Source: an uncultured Rothia sp. (GTDB lineage Bacteria > Actinomycetota > Actinomycetes > Actinomycetales > Micrococcaceae). Taken from it: 64,000 bases of DNA. Numbering within the stretch: position 1 is the first letter of the stretch; every line of letters starts with the position of its first letter. Shown here one piece after another: positions 53,907 to 62,168 of the stretch. The notes below the pieces were generated by a model. That model was not told the origin of the DNA. It was given only the letters and a program-made list of their open reading frames with translations, and did no database searches. The translations under genes were made by a program, and so were the position numbers. The stretch spans positions 124,001-188,000 of the forward strand of contig CAMIIO010000001.1 in NCBI GenBank assembly GCA_946221065.1, read 5' to 3'.

Positions 53907-54905
53907 ATGGGAAAAATTCTAGTGACCGGCGGTGCCGGATTTATTGGTTCCAATTTTGTTCATCACCTTCTGGATAACACTGATCATTCGGTAACGGTCC
54001 TGGATAAGATGACGTACGCGGCTAATGAGAAGTCGTTGGAAGGTTTGGATCCGCAGCGTTTTGAGCTGGTTAAGGGGGACATCGCAGACCGTGATGTTGT
54101 AGACCCATTGGTGGCTAAATCGGATGCAGTTGTCCACTATGCGGCTGAGTCTCATAACGATAACTCGCTGAATGACCCCACTCCTTTTATTCACACCAAC
54201 CTGGTTGGCACCTTTACCCTGCTAGAAGCCGTCCGCGCTCATAAAACCCGTTACCACCACATTTCTACCGACGAGGTGTTCGGTGATTTAGAGCTGGATG
54301 ATCCCCATAAATTTCACGAAGACACTCCATATAATCCTTCCTCCCCCTATTCCTCAACCAAAGCGGGATCTGATTTGCTGGTGCGCGCCTGGGTACGTTC
54401 CTTTGGTATTGAGGCAACTATTTCTAACTGCTCCAATAACTATGGGCCATACCAACACATCGAAAAATTTATTCCCCGCCAGATCACTAACGTGCTTTCC
54501 GGGATTCGTCCCAAACTCTATGGCGAGGGCTTGAATGTACGCGACTGGATTCACGCTTCCGATCATTCCTCTGCGGTACTCACCATCTTAGAAAAAGGCA
54601 AGTTGGGGGAGACTTATCTAATCGGTGCCGACGGCGAAGAAAATAACATCACCGTTCTGCGGAGTATTTTGCGTCTGATGGGGCAACCTGCAGATGCCTT
54701 TGACCACGTGGTAGATCGCCCCGGACACGATCTTCGCTATGCCATTGATGGTTCCCGATTGCGCGAAGAGTTGGGTTGGGAGCCGCAATTTACAGACTTT
54801 GAATCAGGCTTGAAGAACACAATCGAGTGGTACACCAACCACCGTGACTGGTGGGAGCCGCTTAAAGCTGAAGTTGAAGCAAAGTATGCAAAGGCTGGCC
54901 AATAA
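53907..54905 (+). CDS. rmlB: dTDP-glucose 4,6-dehydratase
   Basis: NAD-dependent extended SDR forming dTDP-4-keto-6-deoxyglucose. 332 residues. TGGAGFIGSNF (GxxGxxG) at 7-17, HYAAESHNDNSL with the catalytic DxE-type region in STDEVFGDLE, and YSSTKAGSD (YxxxK) at about 150; then SNCSNNYGPYQHIEKFIP and RDWIHASDHS. AGGA lies 8 bases before the ATG. Stop TAA abuts the ATG of the next gene. Confidence 0.96.
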   Translation: MGKILVTGGAGFIGSNFVHHLLDNTDHSVTVLDKMTYAANEKSLEGLDPQRFELVKGDIADRDVVDPLVAKSDAVVHYAAESHNDNSLNDPTPFIHTNLVGTFTLLEAVRAHKTRYHHISTDEVFGDLELDDPHKFHEDTPYNPSSPYSSTKAGSDLLVRAWVRSFGIEATISNCSNNYGPYQHIEKFIPRQITNVLSGIRPKLYGEGLNVRDWIHASDHSSAVLTILEKGKLGETYLIGADGEENNITVLRSILRLMGQPADAFDHVVDRPGHDLRYAIDGSRLREELGWEPQFTDFESGLKNTIEWYTNHRDWWEPLKAEVEAKYAKAGQ

Positions 54906-56321
54906 ATGACAAAAGAACTCGCAATTCATACCACCGATATTCCCGGATTGCTGATTATCGACCTTCCCGTTCACGGAGATAACCGTGGCTGGTTTAAAGA
55001 GAACTGGCAGCGCGAAAAAATGGTGGTTTTGGGGCTACCCGATTTTGGGCCGGTACAAAACAATATCTCCTTTAACGCTTCGCGTGGCACCACTCGCGGT
55101 ATTCACGCCGAGCCCTGGAATAAATTTGTTTCGGTGGCTCACGGCAGAATTTTTGGTGCGTGGGTTGATCTTCGCGCCGGAGAATCCTTTGGCGCAACCG
55201 TTACGGTAGAACTCGGGCCGGATACCGCGGTTTTCGTGCCGCGCGGCGTCGGTAACTCATTCCAAACCCTGGAAGATAATACTGCTTATACCTATGTGGT
55301 CAATGATCATTGGTCCGCAGATGCGCAGGATGAGTATTCCTTCTTGAATCTTGCTGACGAGACGGTAGGCATTCACTGGCCTATTCCGCTGGAGCAGGCG
55401 GAGCTTTCGGATAAAGATAAGAACCATCCGCGCCTTGCAGAAGTAAACCCGGTTCATCCTGCACCCCTTTTGATTGTGGGTTCGGGCGGGCAACTGGGTA
55501 AGGAGCTGGTGCGTCAGCTCACCGAGCGTGAGATTCCGTTTATCGCTGCCTCTCGTGAGGACATTGACCTAGCTCAACCAGATAAGTGGCTGAATAAGTA
55601 TCGGTGGCGCTCGATCCGTGCCATTATTAACGCCGCCGCGTACACCGCGGTGGATCAGGCAGAGAACGTGCAGGGCAGAGTTGATGCCTGGGCTGCTAAT
55701 GCCACAGGTGTCGCTGCATTGGCTTCGGTGGCTACCGAGGCAAATATCCCGTTGGTACACGTCTCAACGGACTATGTGTTTGACGGTTCTCTCCCTCGTG
55801 GCGAGGAGTATTCGGTGGATGCTTCGCTGGCACCTCTGGGCGTGTATGGGCAGTCAAAGGCTGCCGGAGAGATGGCTGCTCGTGCTGTGCCTCAGCACTA
55901 TATCGTGCGCACCTCATGGGTTATCGGCGAGGGCAAGAACTTTGTGGAAACTATGAAGTCTTTGGCGGAGCGTGGTGTTAACCCTGCCGTGGTGGGCGAT
56001 CAGTTTGGACGTTTGACCTTTACCGAGGACTTAGCGGGCGCTATTTTGCACCTGGTGGAGAATCAGTGCGAATTCGGTACGTATCACGTCTCAAATTCTG
56101 GCGATGTGCTGAGCTGGTTTGACGTTGCCACAAAGGTTTTTGAGCTGACGGGCAACGATCCTGCGCGGGTTTCTGCGACGACGACCGCCGAGTATTTTGC
56201 GAACGCGGAACTTTTTGCTCCCCGCCCGGCTAATTCTGCACTGGATCTTTCTAAGATTATCGAGGCAGGCTTTGAACCGCGGGAACAAGTTTCTGCCTTG
56301 AAAGAATATCTAAGCTATTAG
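54906..56321 (+). CDS. rmlCD: Fused dTDP-4-dehydrorhamnose 3,5-epimerase and reductase
   Basis: 471 residues combining RmlC and RmlD, which catalyse the last two steps to dTDP-L-rhamnose. Residues 1-180 are a cupin RmlC domain with GDNRGWFKENWQ, SRGTTRGIHAEPWNKFV (catalytic His) and VPRGVGNSFQ. From about 190 the RmlD domain begins: LLIVGSGGQLGKEL (NADPH loop), NAAAYTAVDQAE, STDYVFDG and YGQSKAAGE (YxxxK) at about 315, then SWVIGEGKNFVETM. Such fusions occur in some actinobacteria. It ends the rhamnose operon; rplY's leader follows. Confidence 0.95.
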   Translation: MTKELAIHTTDIPGLLIIDLPVHGDNRGWFKENWQREKMVVLGLPDFGPVQNNISFNASRGTTRGIHAEPWNKFVSVAHGRIFGAWVDLRAGESFGATVTVELGPDTAVFVPRGVGNSFQTLEDNTAYTYVVNDHWSADAQDEYSFLNLADETVGIHWPIPLEQAELSDKDKNHPRLAEVNPVHPAPLLIVGSGGQLGKELVRQLTEREIPFIAASREDIDLAQPDKWLNKYRWRSIRAIINAAAYTAVDQAENVQGRVDAWAANATGVAALASVATEANIPLVHVSTDYVFDGSLPRGEEYSVDASLAPLGVYGQSKAAGEMAARAVPQHYIVRTSWVIGEGKNFVETMKSLAERGVNPAVVGDQFGRLTFTEDLAGAILHLVENQCEFGTYHVSNSGDVLSWFDVATKVFELTGNDPARVSATTTAEYFANAELFAPRPANSALDLSKIIEAGFEPREQVSALKEYLSY

Positions 56322-56400
56322 TAGAGAGCATTTAAGTAATGCGCAGGATATTGTTTTGTACGTATCTTGCCCTGCACTAGATTTCCAGGCATACTTATAG

Positions 56401-56556
56401 GGTTGCCCGCTCAACCGGGTGATAGCCAAGGCGGTGGAATGCTCCGGGAAACCGGCGCAGGTCCGAGACCGACGGTGGCTGAACTGGAATTTATGTTCTG
56501 GCGTCAGTGCACTCAACTTGGCGCCATAAATTCACAGTTACAAAGGAGACATACCC
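56401..56556 (+). promoter_or_regulatory. Structured 5' leader upstream of rplY, possible bL25 autoregulatory or riboswitch RNA
   Basis: The rmlCD-rplY gap (56322-56556) contains a compact predicted RNA: closing stem AGCCA (56424-56428) with TGGCT (56476-56480), hairpin GC-T-CCGG-GAAA-CCGG-CGC with a GNRA loop (56441-56458), and hairpin GGTC-CGA-GACC (56460-56470), joined as a three-way junction. It contains CCGAGAC and CCGACGGTGG, loosely like the two strands of 5S rRNA loop E, the site bL25 binds. It is unlike the FMN and cobalamin riboswitch cores, so I leave the class open. Confidence 0.5.
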
Positions 56557-57249
56557 ATGTCAGATAACATCAAGCTCGCAGCTACCCTCCGCGAAGACTT
56601 CGGTAAGGGCTACGCACGTCGTATCCGCATGGCAGGCGACATCCCCGCCGTCATCTACGGTCACGGTGAAGACCCCAAGCACGTTGTGCTTCCCGGTCAC
56701 GCAACCACCCTTGCAGCACGTACCGCAAACGTGATTCTTGACCTGGACATCGAAGGCGAATCCGTCTTGACCATGGTTAAGGACATCCAGCGCCACCCCA
56801 TCCGCCCCGAAATTCAGCACATGGACCTCCTCATCGTTAAGCGCGGCGAGCGCGTGGAGATTGAGGTTCCCCTCACCGTTCAGGGTGAAGTTGCTGTTGA
56901 GGCAGTAGCTAACCAGGAAGAAACCGTTCTTCTTGTTGAGGCAGACGCTCTTAACTCTCCCGACGAAATCGTTGTGGATATTGAAGGCCGCGGCGTGGGC
57001 GAGCACGTACACGCAGGCGACGTTAAGCTTCCCGCTGGCGTTACCCTTGTTGCAGACGAAGAACTGCTCATCGTTAACATCTCCGAGCCCGAGGTTCTTG
57101 ACGTACCCGAGCCCGGCGAAGAGGGCGAGACTGACGCCGAAGGTAACCTTCAGGAAGATGCAGAGCCCGTTGACGGCGACATCGTTGAAGCTTCCGAAGA
57201 GTCTGATCAGGCCGGCGAAGCACACGACTCTGATAACTCCAAGCACTAA
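56557..57249 (+). CDS. rplY: 50S ribosomal protein bL25 (general stress protein Ctc)
   Basis: Ribosomal protein that binds 5S rRNA loop E. 230 residues: N-terminal bL25 domain with TLREDFGKGYARRIRMAG and IPAVIYGHG, then the C-terminal Ctc beta domain from about 100 (EVPLTVQGEV, HVHAGDVKLPAG), and a final acidic tail of about 40 residues. Shine-Dalgarno AAAGGAGA. In other actinobacteria it lies close to prs; here it is 23 kb away. pth follows. Confidence 0.96.
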   Translation: MSDNIKLAATLREDFGKGYARRIRMAGDIPAVIYGHGEDPKHVVLPGHATTLAARTANVILDLDIEGESVLTMVKDIQRHPIRPEIQHMDLLIVKRGERVEIEVPLTVQGEVAVEAVANQEETVLLVEADALNSPDEIVVDIEGRGVGEHVHAGDVKLPAGVTLVADEELLIVNISEPEVLDVPEPGEEGETDAEGNLQEDAEPVDGDIVEASEESDQAGEAHDSDNSKH

Positions 57250-57289
57250 GACGTGCTAGTTTGACTCGCGTTGCGGGTCTAGCATTCAG

Positions 57290-57326
57290 GTTTGCCCAGG
57301 CACTGTTTTTCAGGGCTTGGGCAAAC
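57290..57326 (+). terminator. Hairpin after rplY
   Basis: GTTTGCCCA (57290-57298) pairs with TGGGCAAAC (57318-57326); the downstream CTCTTTAA is mildly T-rich. It may attenuate read-through into pth. Confidence 0.5.
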
Positions 57327-57414
57327 TCTTTAATACCTTTCGGGAACGCATAGAATGTTCAAGAAACCCCTTCGTGCCCTTGTGGGCGCATTTCACCAGA
57401 AAGAAGCACCTACC

Positions 57415-57993
57415 ATGAGCGACGCATGGCTGATTATTGGGCTGGGAAACCCCGGTTCTCAATACGAAAACACCCGCCACAATATTGGGCAGATGGTTGT
57501 TGATGAGTTGGCGCGTGAGGTTGGTGGTTCTTTTAAGCGTCATAAGGCGCGTGCCATGGTGCTTGAGGGGCGTCTGGGGATGGGTGGGCCCAAGGTGATT
57601 TTGGCAAAGCCACTCACCTATATGAATGTGTCCGGTGGCCCCGTTGCCGGCTTGGCGCAGTTTTACGGTATTGATCCGGAAAAAATTGTTGCTGTGCATG
57701 ATGAGCTGGATATTCCTTTTGACACTATCAAGCTTAAGATTGGTGGGGGAGAGGGGGGGCATAATGGGTTGCGCGATATGACGAAGGCCTTGGGGACTAA
57801 GAATTATTACCGTGTGCGTGCCGGTATTGGTCGCCCGCCGGGGCAGATGCAGGTTTCTGATTTTGTGCTCAAGTCCTTTTCTACCGCGGAAAAAAAGGAG
57901 CTACCCTTTCATGTTTCTAACGCAGCAGATGCAACGCGTCTGCTGATAGAGCATGGTTTGACGGCGGCGCAGCAGAAATTTCATGCGGCGTAA
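57415..57993 (+). CDS. pth: Peptidyl-tRNA hydrolase
   Basis: Hydrolyses peptidyl-tRNA released by drop-off. 192 residues from the ATG at 57415, where the conserved WLIIGLGNPGSQYENTRHNIG begins; an in-frame ATG at 57355 adds 20 residues without family support. The catalytic His is in TRHNIG, with KPLTYMNVSG, VHDELDIPF (Asp) and GGGEGGHNGLRD following. Classical bacterial Pth. Follows rplY as in other actinobacteria. Confidence 0.94.
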   Translation: MSDAWLIIGLGNPGSQYENTRHNIGQMVVDELAREVGGSFKRHKARAMVLEGRLGMGGPKVILAKPLTYMNVSGGPVAGLAQFYGIDPEKIVAVHDELDIPFDTIKLKIGGGEGGHNGLRDMTKALGTKNYYRVRAGIGRPPGQMQVSDFVLKSFSTAEKKELPFHVSNAADATRLLIEHGLTAAQQKFHAA

Positions 57994-58113
57994 AATCAGC
58001 CCATCCTAACTACACAAACGCGGGGAAGGGGAATAAGCTATAAAAATGTGTCGTTATCATAAGGCACAGGTGGTTTTCACCGGCAGATTGCACCCAAGCG
58101 AAGGAAGAATACC

Positions 58114-59415
58114 GTGAGCACACCCTACGCCCTCCCAGAGAACACCCCTCTGACCAATGAGGCAGTGCGCAAGCTCCGCCAAGACTTCCCCATTCTCGGC
58201 ACCGAAGTCAATGGGCACCCGCTAGTGTATTTGGATTCCGGGGCAACCAGCCAGAACCCCGTGCAGGTGCTTGACGCCGAACGCGCGTTCTACACCGGCG
58301 CGAATTCTGCCGTACACCGCGGGGCGCATACACTCGCCGTCGAATCTACCGACCTTTTTGAGGACGCCCGCCGTACCGTGGCGCATTTTGTGGGCGCACA
58401 CGAAGAAGACATCGTCTGGACGGCTAACGCCACCGAAGCGCTCAACCTGGTTACCTACTCCTTTGCCAATGCTTCTGCTGGAATCGGGGGAGAGAAGGCC
58501 CAAAAGTTTGCGCTCACTGAGGGTGACGAAATTGTTATCACCGAGCAGGAACACCATGCCAACCTTATTCCCTGGCAGATTCTTGCCCAGAAAACCGGGG
58601 CTAAACTACGCTGGATTCCGCTGCATGAGGACGGCACCTTAGATTATGAACAGGCCGAGCACATCATCAACGAGCGTACCCGTGTGCTTGCTTTCACGCA
58701 TGTTTCTAATGTGCTCGGATCTATTACTGATGTGCCGCGCTTGGTAGCTCTCGCTCGTCAAGTTGGTGCCTACGTGGTGTTAGACGCTTGCCAATCCGTG
58801 CCGCACATGCCCGTGAATTTCCGCGAACTCGACGTCGATTTCGCGGCTTTCTCTGGACATAAGATGCTCGCACCCACCGGCATTGGTGTGCTTTTCGGTA
58901 AAAAAGAGCTCCTTAAAGATATGCCCCCCTTCCTCACCGGTGGTTCCATGATTACCAGGGTCACTATGGAGGAAGCCGAATTTATGGCACCGCCCACCCG
59001 CTTTGAGGCCGGCACTCAGAAAGTTTCTCAAGCAGTAGCGCTTGCAGAAGCCGTGCGCTACCTCAGTCACCTTGGTATGGAGAACGTTCACGCCTGGGAA
59101 AACGAGTTAGGTCAGCGTCTTGCGGACGGCGTGGAGAAGATTGACGGTGTGCGTCTGCTCGGGCCCGCTGCAGGGCAACCGCGTGCCGGAGTTGCCGCCG
59201 TCCATGTTGAGGGCGTACACCCGCACGACGTCGGGCAGATTCTAGACACCCAGGGTATCGCCGTGCGCGTGGGGCACCACTGTGCGCAACCGCTGCACCG
59301 AGCACTCGGCGTCAATGCCTCCACTCGTGCTTCTGGATATATTTACAACACCACCGACGACGTCGATGCCTTCCTCGAAGCCCTAGCACAGGTTCGCCCG
59401 TACTTTGGCGTGTAG
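58114..59415 (+). CDS. sufS: Cysteine desulfurase
   Basis: PLP-dependent class II cysteine desulfurase giving persulfide sulfur to iron-sulfur assembly. 433 residues. Motifs: LDSGATSQNP, AVHRGAHTLA, HEADING-type EHHANLIPW with PLP-stacking His, DACQSVPHMP, the PLP-Lys in SGHKMLAPTGIGV, and the active-site Cys in VGHHCAQPLH near the C terminus. GTG start. Followed by its partner scaffold sufU. Confidence 0.95.
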   Translation: MSTPYALPENTPLTNEAVRKLRQDFPILGTEVNGHPLVYLDSGATSQNPVQVLDAERAFYTGANSAVHRGAHTLAVESTDLFEDARRTVAHFVGAHEEDIVWTANATEALNLVTYSFANASAGIGGEKAQKFALTEGDEIVITEQEHHANLIPWQILAQKTGAKLRWIPLHEDGTLDYEQAEHIINERTRVLAFTHVSNVLGSITDVPRLVALARQVGAYVVLDACQSVPHMPVNFRELDVDFAAFSGHKMLAPTGIGVLFGKKELLKDMPPFLTGGSMITRVTMEEAEFMAPPTRFEAGTQKVSQAVALAEAVRYLSHLGMENVHAWENELGQRLADGVEKIDGVRLLGPAAGQPRAGVAAVHVEGVHPHDVGQILDTQGIAVRVGHHCAQPLHRALGVNASTRASGYIYNTTDDVDAFLEALAQVRPYFGV

Positions 59416-59486
59416 ACGCGGCACCTATCAGTCCTCAAAAATTTAACGGATCTACCAGAAGCTACTAGTATTTATAAGGAGTACCT

Positions 59487-59942
59487 ATGAGCGGTCTTGA
59501 CTCGCTATACCAAGAAATTATCCTGGATCATTCCAAGCGACGTAAGGGGGAAGGCCTTGTCGACGCCGAAGAACATCCGGCCGCAGATAACCACCAGTAC
59601 AACCCCACCTGCGGCGATGAAATTAACCTGCGCGTACAGCTCTCTGACGATAAAAACACTATCGAAAAAATCTCCTGGGAAGGTGACGGCTGTTCCATCT
59701 CGATGGCGGCGGCCTCTGTGCTCTCGGATATGGCGCCCGGTATGGATCTGAGCGAATTTCAGGAGCTTATTGACCAATTCCGCGAGATGCTTCGCTCGCG
59801 CGGAAAAATTGAACCCGACGAAGAAATTTTTGGCGACGCGGCGGCCTTCGCGGGTGTCTCTAAGTTTGTGGCTCGCGTGAAATGTGCGATGCTCTCTTGG
59901 GTGGCAGCTGAAGAGGCAGCTAAGGAGGCATCCGTAGCATAA
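59487..59942 (+). CDS. sufU: SUF system zinc-dependent sulfur acceptor
   Basis: SufU takes persulfide sulfur from SufS and delivers it to the SufBCD scaffold in Gram-positive bacteria. 151 residues; three conserved ligand cysteines in NPTCGDE, GDGCSISMA and VKCAMLSW with the Asp of CGD. It contains the insert that distinguishes SufU from IscU. 71 bases after sufS, with AAGGAG 8 bases before the ATG. Other suf genes are not in the window. Confidence 0.94.
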   Translation: MSGLDSLYQEIILDHSKRRKGEGLVDAEEHPAADNHQYNPTCGDEINLRVQLSDDKNTIEKISWEGDGCSISMAAASVLSDMAPGMDLSEFQELIDQFREMLRSRGKIEPDEEIFGDAAAFAGVSKFVARVKCAMLSWVAAEEAAKEASVA

Positions 59943-60135
59943 CCGCAAGTCAGGGGCAGGTTTTGTGGTTCCCCTTGCGCCAGAAATCCCCACTAAAGGT
60001 GGCTGAATGTCCACCAAACTATGTGCATGAAATGCCAGAATGGCAACTACACCATGACTTAGGGTTAAGAGGAATGTTGTCTGAGGGCAATCATACAGTT
60101 CGCTTAACTCGTATCAACAACACTGGGGGAAATCT

Positions 60136-60561
60136 ATGAATATCGGTTACGCAGCGGGAGCTTTTGACCTTTTTCATGTGGGGCATCTAAATATCTTGCG
60201 GGAAGCAAAAAAGAACTGCGACTACCTCATTGCCGGCGTTGTATCTGATGAAATGCTAGAACTTACCAAGGGCCGTAAACCCATTATTCCGCTGGCAGAG
60301 CGTATGGAGATTGTCTCCCATATTGATTTTGTGGATGAGGTTCGCGCAGAAACCGTCAAAGATAAACTAGAAACCTGGGAAGCCGTTAAATTCAATACTT
60401 TTTTTAAAGGTGACGATTGGCGCGGAACTCCTAAAGGTAAAGACCTGGAAGATCGTTTTGCGGAAGTAGGGGTGAGTGTTGTGTACTTCCCGTACACCGC
60501 GCATACTTCCTCTACGAAGCTCCGCGCGGCACTGGCGGCACTAACTCCTCAGGCAGCGTAG
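60136..60561 (+). CDS. tagD: Glycerol-3-phosphate cytidylyltransferase-like nucleotidyltransferase
   Basis: 141-residue TagD-like enzyme, making CDP-glycerol from glycerol 3-phosphate and CTP for polyglycerol-phosphate wall polymers. GAFDLFHVGHLN at about 8-19 has the HxGH motif; RTSST-like sequence HTSSTKLRAAL near the end supplies the second conserved motif. GGGGGA precedes the ATG. No TagB/TagF-type polymerase is identified nearby, so the consumer of CDP-glycerol is unknown; related CDP-ethanolamine-type activity is possible. Confidence 0.85.
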   Translation: MNIGYAAGAFDLFHVGHLNILREAKKNCDYLIAGVVSDEMLELTKGRKPIIPLAERMEIVSHIDFVDEVRAETVKDKLETWEAVKFNTFFKGDDWRGTPKGKDLEDRFAEVGVSVVYFPYTAHTSSTKLRAALAALTPQAA

Positions 60562-60642
60562 AGATACTTTGTGAGTGGCGCCGCGTATCGCAGACGCATT
60601 GTTACTCGTGAATCGGCAGGTTTTCTAGCCAAGACAAAACTC

Positions 60643-60685
60643 AAGGGCTGGGTTCGCTTCATCTTCTGGAGCGAACCCAGCCCTT
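60643..60685. terminator. Bidirectional terminator between tagD and the DUF2505 gene
   Basis: AAGGGCTGGGTTCGCT (60643-60658) and its exact complement at 60670-60685 form a 16-bp stem with an 11-base loop, between convergent genes. Confidence 0.75.
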
Positions 60686-60738
60686 ATATCTTCCCTTCTG
60701 TGCCACTTTAGTCTAGGGCGTGAAGGGGAGAGGGAACA

Positions 60739-61236
60739 CTAGTTCTTAGCGAGCCACTCTTCAACGTAGGAGCCAAGACGAGTCATAACCTCGCCCACGT
60801 ACGGTTCAGCCGCGGAAGCGATCTTTTTGCCCACAAGCGGAATGCCGCACTTTACCTCACCGGAAACATTAATCACGGTATTCTCACCCTGAGGCACAAG
60901 GCTCTGAGAAGCAGAAGCAGAAATGGGCATGCCAGATACCTGAATATCGGTTTCTACGGTACGAGAATTGTCGGCGGCAGGAGCTGAAACATTATCAGTC
61001 TGAGTCATCTGCACGCCCTTAGAAACAAACTTCTTGGCGATATCCGGAACGCGATCTGCGCTCACGGTGCGTTGGGTGGTAGCAGTATATGCTGCTGAGG
61101 TTTCGCCGGAAAGGGCGAAGCCTTCAAAACCAATGCCCATCTTCTCGCACACGAAACGGGCGAACTCTTCAGAAGCGAAAGCCTCAACAACGCGGTCAAT
61201 CGGAGCGTTGACGGTGGTCGATTCGTTAACAGCCAT
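60739..61236 (-). CDS. DUF2505 family protein
   Basis: 165-residue protein of the actinobacterial DUF2505 family, resembling START/SRPBCC-like ligand-binding folds; function unknown. Features: NAPIDRVVEAFASEEFARFVCEKMG near the N terminus (in two parts), TQTDNVSAP in the middle and GKIPLVGKK-like IPLVGKKI-ASAAE near the end, then an amphipathic helix. Good Shine-Dalgarno GAAAGGA. Stands alone; tagD is convergent. Confidence 0.75.
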   Translation of the reverse strand: MAVNESTTVNAPIDRVVEAFASEEFARFVCEKMGIGFEGFALSGETSAAYTATTQRTVSADRVPDIAKKFVSKGVQMTQTDNVSAPAADNSRTVETDIQVSGMPISASASQSLVPQGENTVINVSGEVKCGIPLVGKKIASAAEPYVGEVMTRLGSYVEEWLAKN

Positions 61237-61400
61237 AACATAATCCTTTCGATAGTTTTCACCGCCTCAGCTGCCCACAAACAGACGGTTAAATTCAGTA
61301 GGCACACGAAGACGGTATCTGCATCTACTTTATTGCACAATACACCGCACGATGAAACCCAACAGGCGCCCCATATTTGGGGTACTGCCCCACAAACTAC

Positions 61401-61460
61401 GGTGAGGTGCCGTTCTCGGCTGAAAATCACGCGGTTTCCAGCCAAAAACGACACCTCAAC
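61401..61460 (-). terminator. Long imperfect hairpin after the split glycosyltransferase genes
   Basis: GAGGTG (61404-61409) and CACCTC (61452-61457) close an imperfect stem of about 25 pairs with GGCTG/CAGCC in its middle and an eight-base loop. It is 18 bases downstream of the minus-strand gene's stop. It shares GACACCTCAAC with the palindrome at 8117-8179. Confidence 0.6.
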
Positions 61461-61477
61461 TATCGGGTAAGGAATGT

Positions 61478-62119
61478 TTAGGAATCTTTAGAACGACGTT
61501 CCTTAATGACGCCGTCAATAACTTGCCCCCAGCGTCGAACAAAGCGAACCGGATGGAAAGATTTCTCACGCAAAATCGGTTGCAGAGCGGCCTCCAACTT
61601 ATCGCTTGCCTCATCCGCTCCCGAAACACGGTAATCGGCGGCGTATACAGCAGGGTTGCCAATAGCGGCATCCAGCTTACGTTCAAAATCTTCCTGATCA
61701 TGAACCAGGATAGCTTCCCCCTGCTCATCCATGACCTTAGTAAAACGCACCTGGTGCTCATCCACATGCTCACCCAGCCACGGGCGGCGCGGCATAGTGA
61801 GCGGCATACGCCCTGCAGCTCGCACATCCAAGATACACCCGGGGCCACCATGCACAATTGCCACACTAGATTTCTCATAGAGTTTCAGCATCTCTGCCCG
61901 AGGCAAAATATGCGCATTCTCTGTGGCGTAGCGGGAATCGCTGGTAAAGCCGTGCTGGAAGAAACAGGTAACCTCCGGGTGCTTTTTAAGGTAAGCATTT
62001 ACCCACTCAACCGCACGATCATACGGGTGATGATCCGTTCCCAAAGAAACAACCAAATCATAATGAGGAGTTTCCTCATTGGCATAGACCCATTTTTTAT
62101 TCTGTGAATCCAACGTCAA
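61478..62119 (-). CDS. Alg13-like glycosyltransferase catalytic subunit (PssE/Cps14G type)
   Basis: About 213 residues, the GT28-like donor-binding half of a two-protein UDP-sugar transferase. VVSLGTDHHPYDR at the start, HGGPGCILDVRAAGRMPL at about 125-142 and PRRPWLGEHVDEHQ at about 145-158 are GT28/Alg13 signatures, the last with the typical H..DEHQ turn. The real start is best placed at a TTG (62119) with GAGAAAAG upstream, 49 bases after the PssD-like stop; the longer open frame overlaps that gene. Works with the preceding gene; linkage unknown. Confidence 0.8.
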   Translation of the reverse strand: MTLDSQNKKWVYANEETPHYDLVVSLGTDHHPYDRAVEWVNAYLKKHPEVTCFFQHGFTSDSRYATENAHILPRAEMLKLYEKSSVAIVHGGPGCILDVRAAGRMPLTMPRRPWLGEHVDEHQVRFTKVMDEQGEAILVHDQEDFERKLDAAIGNPAVYAADYRVSGADEASDKLEAALQPILREKSFHPVRFVRRWGQVIDGVIKERRSKDS

Positions 62120-62168
62120 TTGTCTTTTCTCTAAAAGTGATGTGAAATTCTGGTGTGGCGAAAAACCG

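Noticed and set aside
56401..56500. FMN or cobalamin riboswitch before rplY
   Set aside because: GACCGACGG-like bases resemble part of the FMN core, but the other conserved blocks and a riboflavin or cobalamin gene are missing.
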